This document shows, one piece after another, positions 28,749 to 39,100 of a DNA stretch of 64,000 nt. The position numbers were made by a program, and so were the translations under genes. The stretch lies in assembly GCA_026390695.1 (NCBI GenBank), contig JAPLFL010000118.1, positions 124,001-188,000 of the forward strand, read 5' to 3'. This DNA is from Candidatus Kapaibacterium sp. GTDB lineage: Bacteria > Bacteroidota > Ignavibacteria > Kapaibacteriales > UBA2268. The notes under the pieces were generated by a model. It saw only the letters and a list, made by a program, of their open reading frames with translations. It did not search any database and was not told where the DNA came from. How positions within the stretch are numbered: the stretch's first letter is position 1; each line of letters begins with the position of its first letter.

Positions 28749-29166
28749 CTCCGATTATAGTTGCTGTAAATTTGCGGGATCCGCCATGGTTCCTGTGTTC
28801 ACATAGATAAATACCTTGCCATGTACCTAATTCAAATTTGCCGTTTCTTATAGGAACAACAAGACTGGCTCCCAGTATTGAGCTTTTAATATGTGATGTC
28901 ATATCATCAGCTCCTTCGTCCAAATGCTTGTATAATTTATAATCTTCAGGAACAGTTCTGTTAAAAAATGTTTCAAAATCCTCTCTCACGGTAGGATCTG
29001 CATTTTCATTTATTGTTATTGAAGCACTGGTATGGTTAATAAAGATATTAATAATTCCATGTTTTATTGATTTCAGCTCAGGGAGCTGCGATTCAAGCTC
29101 GCGTGTAATTAAATGGAAGCCGCGTTTTTTTGGAGAAAGACTAAACTGATATTGGTAAATCCGCAT
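28732..29166 (-). CDS. YjbQ family (UPF0047) protein
   Basis: A 144-residue single-domain protein of the YjbQ/UPF0047 family. Some members show weak thiamine-phosphate synthase activity, but the cellular role is open. Conserved features are INIFINHTSASITINENADP, DLxxxF-like helices, HLDEGADDMTSHIKSS and GTWQGIYLCEHRNHGGSR, containing the conserved His and Glu residues. It is packed between YebC (no gap) and QueC (17-base overlap), a tight three-gene operon. Confidence 0.92.
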   Translation of the reverse strand: MRIYQYQFSLSPKKRGFHLITRELESQLPELKSIKHGIINIFINHTSASITINENADPTVREDFETFFNRTVPEDYKLYKHLDEGADDMTSHIKSSILGASLVVPIRNGKFELGTWQGIYLCEHRNHGGSRKFTATIIGDEIDN

Positions 29167-29919
29167 CTAATCGTCCAATTGATCGATTATATCTTCACTT
29201 ATTTCAAAATTTGAAAAGACATTTTGTGAATCGTCATAATCTTCCATTATATCAATGAATTTTAGCAATCGTTTTGCATCGGTAATATTAGAAATCATTA
29301 CAGTTTGCTTTGGAATATATTCAAATTTTATTTCACTAATTTCAAATTTCTTTTCCTGAAAATATTTATTGACCACCGAAAGCATGTCCGGAGCGGCTAT
29401 AATACGGGTTGTATCGTCATCATATTCCAAATCATCGGCACCGGATTCGAGCACATGTTCCAATAATTCATCCTCAGATAAATTGTTTGTTTTAACAGTT
29501 AGTACGCTTTTTCTGTCAAAATTCCATGCAACTGAGTTAGCATCACCCATGTTTCCACCATATTTTCCAAAAAGTGCTCTGATTTCAGAAACCGTACGGT
29601 TCCTGTTATCAGTCACTGTTTCAACGATAACGGCCACTCCAAGCGGTGCATAACCCTCATAAGTGATTTCGATGTATTGCAAACCTTCGATTTCACCTGT
29701 TCCCTTTTGAATTGCTCTCTTAACATTTTCTGAGGGCATATTAACGCTTTTGGCATTCTGTACTGCAAGGCGTAATCTTGGATTAGCATCTACATCACCG
29801 CCACCTTCGCGTGCTGAAATTGTTATTTCTTTTCCAATTCTTGTAAAAACCTTACCTCTTTTGGCATCCTGAGCACCTTTACGATGTTTGATGTTAGCCC
29901 ATTTACTATGACCGGACAT
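29167..29919 (-). CDS. YebC/PmpR family protein (TACO1-like)
   Basis: A 250-residue YebC-family protein; relatives act as transcriptional regulators or help ribosomes through proline-rich stretches. It opens MSGHSKWANIKHRKGAQDAKRG and continues through NPRLRLAVQNAKSVNMPSEN, both family hallmarks. GAGGAA precedes the ATG. It heads the YebC-YjbQ-QueC run. Length is full. Confidence 0.95.
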   Translation of the reverse strand: MSGHSKWANIKHRKGAQDAKRGKVFTRIGKEITISAREGGGDVDANPRLRLAVQNAKSVNMPSENVKRAIQKGTGEIEGLQYIEITYEGYAPLGVAVIVETVTDNRNRTVSEIRALFGKYGGNMGDANSVAWNFDRKSVLTVKTNNLSEDELLEHVLESGADDLEYDDDTTRIIAAPDMLSVVNKYFQEKKFEISEIKFEYIPKQTVMISNITDAKRLLKFIDIMEDYDDSQNVFSNFEISEDIIDQLDD

Positions 29920-29979
29920 AAATTCCTCTGTTTCAATTTTATAAATTTATTATTTTTCTATTCTAATTATTATGTTAAA

Positions 29980-30153
29980 TTATTTCTTAATCTCATTAGG
30001 AGTGCCAATCCATTCATGAATCACCCGAAAAACCGATCGTTTATTTCTTTTTACCACTTCATTAAGCTTCTCCCGTTCCTTCTCTGTTAAAGCCGATTTC
30101 GATTGAGGATCAATTAAAAGTGGTTTATCAGATTCAATTATCTTTGTTGGCAT
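29980..30153 (-). CDS. Small charged protein of 57 residues
   Basis: A short gene with a convincing ribosome site: AAGGTGGAG ends 5 bases before the ATG at 30153, and the frame runs to TAA. The protein is basic and highly charged (MPTKIIESDKPLLIDPQSKS at the start, VFRVIHEWIGTPNEIKK at the end), with a helical middle rich in Lys, Arg and Glu. No family recognised. It lies 60 bases upstream of YebC on the same strand and may share its promoter, perhaps as a small regulator or RNA-binding protein (inference). Confidence 0.6.
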   Translation of the reverse strand: MPTKIIESDKPLLIDPQSKSALTEKEREKLNEVVKRNKRSVFRVIHEWIGTPNEIKK

Positions 30154-30326
30154 ACAAACTCCACCTTAACCAAATAAAAAATAATTTGGCACTTTTAAAA
30201 ATGTAAATTTAACAAAAAATAAGATAATAGTTGAATTTAAAGAATTTCAGGTATGACCATTATGTTTTCTCATTATTTACTTAAATTAATACTGAAATTT
30301 ATTCCAAAATTTTTATAAAAATCAAA

Positions 30327-33300
30327 ATGAAAAAATATATCATCATACTGGCATCAGTCGTAGCTTTAACATCATCTATATTTATTTTTTATAGATTTTA
30401 TAAATTTCAAACCGGATCAACCGCATCTTCAGATGAAATTTTACCGAACGAAATGGACGACTTGCAAGTGATGAAACTTCGTGATCCACTTACAAAAAAT
30501 ATTCCTGAGAATATTCGTGCAAGAGAACTTGCTTTTGCTCAAACACTGCCCGGAGCCATGATTGATCTAAAATATCGGAATAATTTTATGGCTGCTAACA
30601 ATTGGAAACGATTGGGGCCATATAACGTTGGAGGAAGAACCAGAGCAATTGAAATTGATGTTGATAACGAAAATATTATAATTGCTGCTGGAGTATCTGG
30701 GGGGATATGGCGTTCTACCGATGCCGGTAACAGTTGGACCAGAGCCTTAAAACCTAATCAATTGTCATCAGTAACTTGTATTACCCAAGATACAAGACCG
30801 GGCAAGACCAATACTTGGTATGCCGGAACAGGTGAGTATCTCGGTAATTCCGCAAGTCAACCGGGTGCATTTTTTTTAGGTGATGGAATTTATAAATCAG
30901 TGGACAATGGCATTAGCTGGGATTTAATTCCGTCAACTTCAAAATCAAATCCTCAAAGTTGGTCTAACTCTTTCTCAATGATTTGGAGCATTGTCATTAA
31001 TCCATCGGTTAGAGCCGATATAAACGAAATTTATGTTTCAGTTGCTATGGGTGCTGTGGTACGTTCAACTGACGGAGGAAATACTTGGAAAGTTGTATTG
31101 GGTGGGTATGGAAATAATTATAGCACCTACACGGAATTATCCGTAAATATTCAAGGAGTGTTCTATGCTACAATGAGTCAGGCAGCCTATCAAACAAGTT
31201 CTCCTGTTAAAGGTATATTCCGGTCGGTTGATGGATTTAACTGGACTGATATTACCCCATCATTTATGCCTAAAAATTATAATAGAATTGCAATAGGTTT
31301 GTCAAGTTCAAAGTTAGAACAGGTCTATTTTATAGCTGAAACTCCGGGCTCAGGAACGAAAACATATAATTCTTATTGGGATGAGCAGTGGCATAGTATA
31401 TGGAAATATCATTACCTTAGCGGTGATGGACGCGGTAGTGGCGGATATTGGGAGGATCTTAGCTCACATGTTCCGACTGCGGCTAAGCAGCGAGGCATGT
31501 TTAATTCTCAAGGATGTTATGATTTAGTAATAAAGGTAAAACCTAATGATAGTAATGCAGTATTTATCGGAGGAACCAATGTCTATAGATCAACAGATGG
31601 CTTTAGCTCTGATAATTACACACTGATCGGTGGATATAATCCAAACAGTACAAACTATGAGGATTATCGTTATCCCAACCATCATCCGGATATTCATGCT
31701 TTATTGTTTTTACCTTCAAATCCTAAAGTGCTGATTAGCGGCTCTGATGGTGGTATTCATAAGACCAATGATTGTCTCGCATCAAATGTGGAATGGATTT
31801 CACTTAATTCAGGATATTCAACTACACAATTTTACTCAATAGCTTTGGACAGAGCTACTAAAGGCAGTTCTCAGGTTATCGGCGGTCTTCAGGATAATTC
31901 AACACTATACTCAAGAAACGGTGGAGAAACCGATCCATGGAACCTGACTACACTTGGTGACGGCCTCTATTGCACTATTGCCGATGGCGGTAAGACTTTT
32001 TATTCTTCTCAAAACGGTGGGAAAGTGAAAGTTGTTGCTTTCTGGCGTTTTTCTATCAATGATTCTGATAAAGTTCAGATTCAAACAAGAATAGACCCAG
32101 CCGCCTGTTTCTTTAAAACTTGGGATGTTCCGGTTTTGCTTGATCCTAATAATAATAATAGGATGTATCTCGGCGGTAGTACAAGTTTATGGCGGAATAA
32201 CGACCTTTCGGGAATTCCCTTTGTAGCCTCTCGTGATTCAACTGCAATTAACTGGGATAGTTTGAAATTCACTTGTATCGATACGTCTTTGCATATTGCA
32301 AAAAAAACCGGATTTATCTCTGCTGCTGATGTTTCTCGGACACCAGCCAATGTTGTTTACTATGGCTCTTCAAATGGAGAAATTTTCAGAATTGACCGTG
32401 CAGATACCGGAAACCCGCAACCAGTCAACATTACACCAAAGAATTTCCCTGCAAACGCTTATATTAATTGCATTAGAATTGATCCTGAAAATTCAAATGA
32501 AGTTTTTGTTGTTTTTTCTAATTATAATGTATTAAGTATATTTTATTCTTCAAATGCTGGCATAGACTGGAAGCCAATATCCGGAAATCTCGAACAATAT
32601 TCCAACGGATCTGGATCGGGTCCGTCATGCCGTTGGTTGCAAATATTGAATATTAAAGGAAAAAATCTTTATCTATTGGGAACAAGTACCGGATTATATA
32701 CAACAGCCTATATTGACGGTATGAATACTGTCTGGATGCAGGAATCAGCGGATTTAATCGGAAATTATGTGGTCAATATGATAGATGTTCGACAAAATGA
32801 TGGTAGAGTTGTGGTTGGCACTCATGGAAGCGGATCTTTTGAGTCATACATCAGTCAGTTGCCTCCATCACCGGCAAGTCCCAGTCTGACTTATCCATCT
32901 AATAATAGAAGAGGAGTCATGGATACATGTACATTCAGATGGAAAAAAGTGCCTGATGCTTTTTTCTATAAATTTCAGATTGCAAGCGATGATAAATTTA
33001 TAAATATAATAAATGAAATTCCGGGATTAACCACTGATTCAGTGCCTGTGACTGGTATCGAGCAAGGATTGAAAACTTTTTACTGGCGAGTTCTTGCAAC
33101 CAATTCAGGCGGTATAAGCAGTTCAATTGAAACATGGAAATTTACAAGTGCAATCGGATCACCCGATTTGATATATCCTGAAAATAATAAAGATTCTTTG
33201 TCAATGAACGTTCACTTTGTGTGGAATCCCGTACAGGGAGCGAGTTCTTACCATATTCAGATTGCAAATAGTTTCACTTTTGTAAATTTAGTAGCTGATT

Positions 33301-33728
33301 CATCTAATATAACAACAAATAAAGCGTATTTTTTACTAGCGGCTAATAAAAAGTACTACTGGCGCGTTTCTGCAAAGGATGCGGATGCAGAAGGCTTATT
33401 CTCAAAGAATTTTTATTTTTGGACAATAGATCTGCTTGGGGTGCGTGATTATAACGATAAATCAAGAAATATTTTATCTTTAGATGTTTATTATAATTTT
33501 ATTAAATCGGATATATTTTTAAAATATGAATTAGCTCAACCTGCCAATATTCAAGTACTGCTGCAGGATATGGAAGGAAGGATAATTAAAAGAATATTTA
33601 ACGGATTGAGTAAATTAGGAAATAATTATTCTGAAATATCAGTCTCAGGCTTAACTTCTGGAGCTTATTTTATAACGATAAACTCCGAAAACGAGATTAA
33701 AAGTAAAAGAATTGTGTTAATTCGTTAA
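30327..33728 (+). CDS. Large T9SS-type Asp-box propeller protein
   Basis: A 1133-residue secreted protein. An N-terminal signal-anchor (residues 4-24) is followed by a propeller (~85-840) with Asp-boxes STDAGNSW, SVDNGISW, STDGGNTW and SSNAGIDW, similar to sortilin-like or xyloglucanase-like BNR propellers. Two fibronectin-like domains follow (~845-1035; FYWRVLATNSGG and YYWRVSAKDAD). The C-terminal ~75 residues look like a T9SS sorting domain (QDMEGRIIKRIF, SGLTSGAYFITI, tail RIVLIR), although the usual PNP opening is missing. The beta-barrel gene follows 73 bases later and may be a partner. Confidence 0.85.
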   Translation: MKKYIIILASVVALTSSIFIFYRFYKFQTGSTASSDEILPNEMDDLQVMKLRDPLTKNIPENIRARELAFAQTLPGAMIDLKYRNNFMAANNWKRLGPYNVGGRTRAIEIDVDNENIIIAAGVSGGIWRSTDAGNSWTRALKPNQLSSVTCITQDTRPGKTNTWYAGTGEYLGNSASQPGAFFLGDGIYKSVDNGISWDLIPSTSKSNPQSWSNSFSMIWSIVINPSVRADINEIYVSVAMGAVVRSTDGGNTWKVVLGGYGNNYSTYTELSVNIQGVFYATMSQAAYQTSSPVKGIFRSVDGFNWTDITPSFMPKNYNRIAIGLSSSKLEQVYFIAETPGSGTKTYNSYWDEQWHSIWKYHYLSGDGRGSGGYWEDLSSHVPTAAKQRGMFNSQGCYDLVIKVKPNDSNAVFIGGTNVYRSTDGFSSDNYTLIGGYNPNSTNYEDYRYPNHHPDIHALLFLPSNPKVLISGSDGGIHKTNDCLASNVEWISLNSGYSTTQFYSIALDRATKGSSQVIGGLQDNSTLYSRNGGETDPWNLTTLGDGLYCTIADGGKTFYSSQNGGKVKVVAFWRFSINDSDKVQIQTRIDPAACFFKTWDVPVLLDPNNNNRMYLGGSTSLWRNNDLSGIPFVASRDSTAINWDSLKFTCIDTSLHIAKKTGFISAADVSRTPANVVYYGSSNGEIFRIDRADTGNPQPVNITPKNFPANAYINCIRIDPENSNEVFVVFSNYNVLSIFYSSNAGIDWKPISGNLEQYSNGSGSGPSCRWLQILNIKGKNLYLLGTSTGLYTTAYIDGMNTVWMQESADLIGNYVVNMIDVRQNDGRVVVGTHGSGSFESYISQLPPSPASPSLTYPSNNRRGVMDTCTFRWKKVPDAFFYKFQIASDDKFINIINEIPGLTTDSVPVTGIEQGLKTFYWRVLATNSGGISSSIETWKFTSAIGSPDLIYPENNKDSLSMNVHFVWNPVQGASSYHIQIANSFTFVNLVADSSNITTNKAYFLLAANKKYYWRVSAKDADAEGLFSKNFYFWTIDLLGVRDYNDKSRNILSLDVYYNFIKSDIFLKYELAQPANIQVLLQDMEGRIIKRIFNGLSKLGNNYSEISVSGLTSGAYFITINSENEIKSKRIVLIR

Positions 33729-33801
33729 TTAATTATTTTTTATTAAGATAAATTCAATTATATTGCAATCGTTATTTTATGTTAAATATTTGGGGTTTTA
33801 T

Positions 33802-34374
33802 ATGAAAAAGTTTTTCTCAATAACAATAGTCGCTTTATTTTTATCACTATCGAGTTCTTTCACAGCCACTGGAAACGGTTTTCAGAAAGATAATCTTTAT
33901 ATCGGGCCAACGGTAGGTTATAATTACTACTTCGCTTCCGGTACCTTGGGTTTTGGTGCAAGGGGTGAATATGGTTTGATGGACAAAGTTGATGTAGGAA
34001 CTTTTAAAGGTTCAATCGGTTTAGGAGCTGAATTATTTTATTCAAGTTATAAATATGAATGGGGTGGATATTGGGATAAGTGGTCATACACTTCATTTTT
34101 AATTTTTGCTGCTTTTCATTTCCAACCAAAAGAAGCATTTGACCCTTATGTCAGAGCTGGATTAGGTTTTGCAAATGTTTCATATACTTCGAGCTGGACA
34201 GGTACTTATGGTGGCTCAGGTTATAATTATGGCTCAGGGCTTGATTACACTGCTTCTATAGGATTTAATTATCGTTTTTCAAACAGCATGTCATTCAGAG
34301 CTGATTTAGGTTATCCAGTCTTACTTTCTGCAGGAATTGATTTCAATCTTGGTAAAATGGCCTGGCAAAAATAA
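33802..34374 (+). CDS. Outer-membrane beta-barrel protein
   Basis: A 190-residue porin-like or OmpW/opacity-like protein. It has a signal peptide (MKKFFSITIVALFLSLSSS) and repeating barrel strands such as NLYIGPTVGYNYYFASG, PYVRAGLGFANVSY and SIGFNYRFSNSMSFRADLG. I start at 33802, where the signal peptide begins, with TGGGG upstream; the frame opens 39 bases earlier. A clear terminator follows. Function unknown; structural or small-molecule pore. Confidence 0.8.
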   Translation: MKKFFSITIVALFLSLSSSFTATGNGFQKDNLYIGPTVGYNYYFASGTLGFGARGEYGLMDKVDVGTFKGSIGLGAELFYSSYKYEWGGYWDKWSYTSFLIFAAFHFQPKEAFDPYVRAGLGFANVSYTSSWTGTYGGSGYNYGSGLDYTASIGFNYRFSNSMSFRADLGYPVLLSAGIDFNLGKMAWQK

Positions 34375-34395
34375 GATAATTATCAAATATTATAT

Positions 34396-34430
34396 AAAAA
34401 ATGCTTTAATTCAATTAAGGCATTTTTTTT
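34396..34430 (+). terminator. Intrinsic terminator after the beta-barrel gene
   Basis: AAAATGCTTTAATT pairs with AATTAAGGCATTTT across a very short loop, with one G-U wobble, and the 3' arm merges into a T-run ending at 34430. The A-tract on the 5' side makes it potentially bidirectional. Confidence 0.85.
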
Positions 34431-34498
34431 GTGTATTTAGGAACAATTATTGCTCTTCATTATTGCAATTTAAAGCACTGATCAACGTTTAATCTTTA

Positions 34499-37400
34499 AT
34501 GTTTAAAAAGAAAAATATAGAAATAGCGGATAAAAAACCAAAGTCAATCTTTAAAAGAATTGCCTTTACTCTGTTATTGTTACTTCTTTTAATGTCAGTT
34601 TCCCTGATTATTATTTCTCGCACAGAATTCTTTCAGAAATGGATGAATGCTAAGATTAAGGATATAGTTAATAATGAATTGATTGCAAAAATCGAATATG
34701 ATTCTTTTAATTTCAGCCCCTGGACTGGTATTCAGGTATATAAATTCAGAATGCTGACCGATGGAGACACGATTTTTTATGTCAAGAAATTACATCTTGA
34801 TTTTGAAATAATGAAGCTTTTAAATAATGAATTTGTTATTACTACTCTCGAAATCGACCAACCAAATGTTAAAATTCTTAGATCCGGCATTGACAGTCTC
34901 TGGAACGTATCTCATATAGCCAAACCAAGCAACAAACCACCATCAGCAAATTCAAGTAAATTCCATTTGAATATTTTAAAATTGAAAATTACAGGTGGCA
35001 GGTTTATTCTTTACGATAGCACTTGGAAACGGGTTGAATCTAAAACGATAGATTTTACGCATTTCGGACTTAATTCTATTAATCTTGACATGTCCGCCTA
35101 TTTGAAATTGGAAGAGCCAGCCTTCAATGTCAATATTAATTCTCTTTCGGCTTGTGAAACTTTCACTAACTTTAATTTGAGCAGATTTTCTGCTTCGGCT
35201 ATTCTGGATACAAGTTCTGTAAGATTGACTTCACTGAATGCAATTGCCGAAAATCAAGAAATTATTGCTGACCTTGGATTGGGTGCTGTAAATATTTTTG
35301 GTGATCCGACAAAGATTGACTGGAACAAAGTGGAACCATATATTGATCTGAAAGCACCAAATTTTAATGCAGAAACTATTAATTACTTTGCAGCACTGCC
35401 ATTCAAACTGTATGGAACATATAGTATCGAAACCCATATTCAAGGCAAATTTGATGACCTGCAATCAAAATTAATAAAAATTAAAGGAGAGAATGTAAAT
35501 CTTGATCTCAGCGGTAAACTTCTGAATTTGTTTGACCCAAAGAAGTTCTATTTGGATTTTACGCTGAGTCATTCAAAAGTTACTCGTAATGCAATTATCG
35601 AGACTTTGAAGGATTTTGGATTAAATGCAATACCTGATTTTGGCAATGCGCGGATAAATAAAATTCGCGGGTTCGGGTTTTTAGATTCCATGACGACGAT
35701 TTTTGATATTGAGACTACCAGTGCTGATTTGAACGGATTTTGTGCTGTTGGACTGCATGAGAAAATAAATTACTCCTCAAATATAAGTTTTGAAAAATTC
35801 AATTTAAAAAATATTTTAAATAATCCGGAATTAAATAGCGACTTGAATGGTAATCTTGAATTTAAAGGCTCCGGCACTGATCTTCCACGATTGTTTGAGG
35901 ATTTTAATATCAAATTACAAAATTCTACTTTTATGCAATATGCAATAAGCAGTGGACAAATTAAAGCCAGATTATATCTCGGTTCAAAACTATGTATTGA
36001 TACAATTGCCTTTTCCTTGAAGAATAATAAAAGTAGTGCCGAAAGAAGCTCCGAAGCATATTCAAAAATTGGTTTATCCGGGAATTTTGATTTCCCTGAT
36101 CTAAAGCTTCCTAAATATTCGATAAATATCCAATTTCTTGAATCGAATCTACAAAATCTGCTTGATCTTAAAATTGCACCTCAGTTGTTTAGTGCTAATT
36201 TAAATATTAATGGTAGAGGAATTGATCCTGACAGTTTGAATACTGAGGTCAAAGCAGATATTCGTGACTTGATTTTTTCAGATAAATCTCTGCTTCCTTT
36301 TAAAATTTATACCGAAATTCGCAAGGATGCGGAAAATCAGCGTTCAATAAGGCTATTGTCCGGTTTTGTGGATATGATGATTGATGGGAAATTCAGACCA
36401 GTAAAATTGGTTGATAATCTCATTTCAAATAGTTTTATCATTACAAATTTTATTTTCGATAAAATTAGACAATATAATCCTGAAACAGGAATTGGCAAAA
36501 ATTTTAATTCAAGAATGCTTAATGAGACAGATATGTCTTTGGTTAATGATTACAAAGTTAATATTAATGTGAAGGATGCTTCTATTATAAGTTCGTTGGT
36601 TGATAAATTGTCACTGGATTTTAAAGCAAGCACAGAAATGAGTTTCTTCTCTGATTCGACGAAGAATATATTTAAAATTGAAAAACTCAATATTCCATAT
36701 ATAAATTTATCATCTGATTCTCTTCGTTTCATAGCTAATGAGATTAATGCTGATTGTATGATAGCTTCGGTTGCTAATGATTCGATTTATGTACCGAATA
36801 ATATCAAAATTAAACTTAGTAGTGATTCTACAATCAAGTTTAACGATAATACTATGTCAAATAATCTTATTGATATAGATATGGAACATAATCAGGGAAA
36901 ATATAATATAAAAACTAATTTTAACAAAATGGTTAATTTATCGGGCTCCGGTAAATTTATTTTAAGCGATCAAGCTGCAAATTTCATCGTTGATAAACTC
37001 GAAACAAATCTATTTAATAAATATATATGGCGTAATGCCGAACCAATTCGTGTACAATTTGATAATAGCGGAATGGATATACTATCTTTTAAAATACTCA
37101 AGAATCAGAACGAATCAATTTCGGCAAGTGGCAGATATAATTTTGCCGGTATTTTTGATAATATAAGAATTAATGCGGCAAATTATCAATTAGCAATGCT
37201 TGATAGTATATTATCAAAGCAACAATTATCTTTAGTCGGGCACTTAGCTGGTAATATAGATATGTTTGAAATGAAAATTAATGGTAAACTTGATAATCCG
37301 GTTTTTTCATCAAATTTATTTATAAGTAATTTGACACGGAATAACTATTTACTTGGATCCTTTTTTTCCGATTTAAAATATTCTGATTCGACCGTAAAAG

Positions 37401-39058
37401 GAAATGTTAAATTGATAAAAAAGAATTCCTCGGAAAGATTATTTTATTCCGACATTAATTCTCTTCCATTGAATTTGGCTTTTGCTGATGTAAAAAACAG
37501 GTTTGTTAATAAAGAAGCTAAAATTTATATTGAAGCTGATAAATTCCCAATTGAAACTGTTTCGGAATTTATTCCTGCGATTTCTAATGTTACGGGACTG
37601 GCCAAAGCTACATTGAATATCGGCGGTATTTTACCCGATTCAATAAATTATTATGGAAATCTTGATTTTTCTAACGGTACTTTTATTGTTACAAATACTG
37701 GGGTTAAATATAAAGCAGATGGAAATATAGGAATTAGTTTAAATTATATTGATATAAAAAATGTAAATATTAAAAATTACGAAGATGATTCAAAAAACGG
37801 ATCAGGCCAGGTAAGTGGATGGCTAACTCTTAGAAATTTCAGGCCTGATTCGCTAATGTTAGAAATGAACCTGAATAAATTCTTATTGCTCAACAGAAGA
37901 TCGCAAAAAACAATGCCTTTTCTTTTCGGGCCATTTATTGTATCATCTGGCCAACATCCTTTGCGTTTTTGGGGTACTTTGCAAGAACCTGTACTTGATG
38001 GTGATGTTGAAATTCAGTATGCTGATCTTGAAATGCCAGAAACTGCATCGCAACGATCTGCAAAATCGAAATTTAATTATGAAGTAATGGGTAATAATAT
38101 TAAAATTACTCCAAATACGGATAGTTCTCAAATAAGTGGGAATAAAATATTTAGAGCAATAATCGATACCGTTACACACCATCAGACGACAGCTGCGGAA
38201 GTTAATTTTGCTGATCAGATAAATTATGAGCTTTCTATTAAAATTCCTGGAAGATTATTATTAAAAATGGATCTTGGCATCGGGTCGCAGATATTATCGG
38301 AAATCACTGTGGCCGATAAAACAATGCCTTTTATTTATATTAAAAACAGAAATGCTAAGGAACCTTTAATTATCGGTGAGTTAGTTCTTCAGACCGGCTC
38401 GACCTTTAAATTCTTTAAAACATTTGCAACAAGCGGTAAAATTAGTTTCCCGACAGGGGTAATTTCCAATCCCGGGCTGGATTTGGTTGCTTCATATACT
38501 GGACAGGGCAGGAACTATAATGTTAAAATTTTTATTACAGGCACAAAAATCCGACCAATTATTAAATTAACCTATTCGATTGATAATGAAGAGGCAAGTG
38601 GTGATTCTAATAAAATCACTACTGATGCACTTTTTTTACTGTTAACCGGTAAAACAAAATCCGAGACTTTTGTAAGCGGTACTTTGGAATTCGGTTCTAA
38701 TTTTGGAAAGTCAGTTGGCGAATCTACTTTATCAACATTAACATCAATTTTACTTACCCAGATTTTAGGCCAGTCCGGTATGATTCAAAGTGCTGATATT
38801 GATTATCAAGGAGGCTCTTTATCCAATGCAAAACTCAAATTATCAGGGACATTAGGGAAATATGTAAAATGGAATTATAGTGGATCTATGTCGGAATTAA
38901 AAAATAATGAATTTAGTATTGATATTCCTCTAAGTGCCATTTTTGGAATTAAACAGCAGATTGATATAGGTTTTTCAGGAAATTTAGACCAGAGTAGTAC
39001 CCCTATTATTGGTCAGAAGGATTACGAATTTAAATTTAAATATGGGAATAGCTGGTAA
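34499..39058 (+). CDS. TamB/AsmA-like envelope protein (DUF490)
   Basis: A 1519-residue inner-membrane-anchored, periplasm-spanning protein of the TamB/AsmA superfamily, which carries lipids or helps assemble outer-membrane proteins. One N-terminal transmembrane helix (~21-42) precedes an AsmA-like domain (~45-150) and a very long repeated beta-strand region that would form a hydrophobic groove. The C-terminal TamB domain (~1080-1519) includes GDVEIQYADLEMPE and a late LLLTGK segment, with a FKFKYG-type end. No TamA or BamA neighbour is present. No Shine-Dalgarno sequence is visible before the ATG. Confidence 0.87.
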   Translation: MFKKKNIEIADKKPKSIFKRIAFTLLLLLLLMSVSLIIISRTEFFQKWMNAKIKDIVNNELIAKIEYDSFNFSPWTGIQVYKFRMLTDGDTIFYVKKLHLDFEIMKLLNNEFVITTLEIDQPNVKILRSGIDSLWNVSHIAKPSNKPPSANSSKFHLNILKLKITGGRFILYDSTWKRVESKTIDFTHFGLNSINLDMSAYLKLEEPAFNVNINSLSACETFTNFNLSRFSASAILDTSSVRLTSLNAIAENQEIIADLGLGAVNIFGDPTKIDWNKVEPYIDLKAPNFNAETINYFAALPFKLYGTYSIETHIQGKFDDLQSKLIKIKGENVNLDLSGKLLNLFDPKKFYLDFTLSHSKVTRNAIIETLKDFGLNAIPDFGNARINKIRGFGFLDSMTTIFDIETTSADLNGFCAVGLHEKINYSSNISFEKFNLKNILNNPELNSDLNGNLEFKGSGTDLPRLFEDFNIKLQNSTFMQYAISSGQIKARLYLGSKLCIDTIAFSLKNNKSSAERSSEAYSKIGLSGNFDFPDLKLPKYSINIQFLESNLQNLLDLKIAPQLFSANLNINGRGIDPDSLNTEVKADIRDLIFSDKSLLPFKIYTEIRKDAENQRSIRLLSGFVDMMIDGKFRPVKLVDNLISNSFIITNFIFDKIRQYNPETGIGKNFNSRMLNETDMSLVNDYKVNINVKDASIISSLVDKLSLDFKASTEMSFFSDSTKNIFKIEKLNIPYINLSSDSLRFIANEINADCMIASVANDSIYVPNNIKIKLSSDSTIKFNDNTMSNNLIDIDMEHNQGKYNIKTNFNKMVNLSGSGKFILSDQAANFIVDKLETNLFNKYIWRNAEPIRVQFDNSGMDILSFKILKNQNESISASGRYNFAGIFDNIRINAANYQLAMLDSILSKQQLSLVGHLAGNIDMFEMKINGKLDNPVFSSNLFISNLTRNNYLLGSFFSDLKYSDSTVKGNVKLIKKNSSERLFYSDINSLPLNLAFADVKNRFVNKEAKIYIEADKFPIETVSEFIPAISNVTGLAKATLNIGGILPDSINYYGNLDFSNGTFIVTNTGVKYKADGNIGISLNYIDIKNVNIKNYEDDSKNGSGQVSGWLTLRNFRPDSLMLEMNLNKFLLLNRRSQKTMPFLFGPFIVSSGQHPLRFWGTLQEPVLDGDVEIQYADLEMPETASQRSAKSKFNYEVMGNNIKITPNTDSSQISGNKIFRAIIDTVTHHQTTAAEVNFADQINYELSIKIPGRLLLKMDLGIGSQILSEITVADKTMPFIYIKNRNAKEPLIIGELVLQTGSTFKFFKTFATSGKISFPTGVISNPGLDLVASYTGQGRNYNVKIFITGTKIRPIIKLTYSIDNEEASGDSNKITTDALFLLLTGKTKSETFVSGTLEFGSNFGKSVGESTLSTLTSILLTQILGQSGMIQSADIDYQGGSLSNAKLKLSGTLGKYVKWNYSGSMSELKNNEFSIDIPLSAIFGIKQQIDIGFSGNLDQSSTPIIGQKDYEFKFKYGNSW

Positions 39059-39100
39059 TTTAATGGTTAATGGTCAATTATTAGAATGTGAGAACCTGAG

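Noticed and set aside
29884-30090. Plus-strand 68-codon frame
   Set aside because: It is antisense to the 57-residue gene and the start of YebC and lacks a ribosome site.
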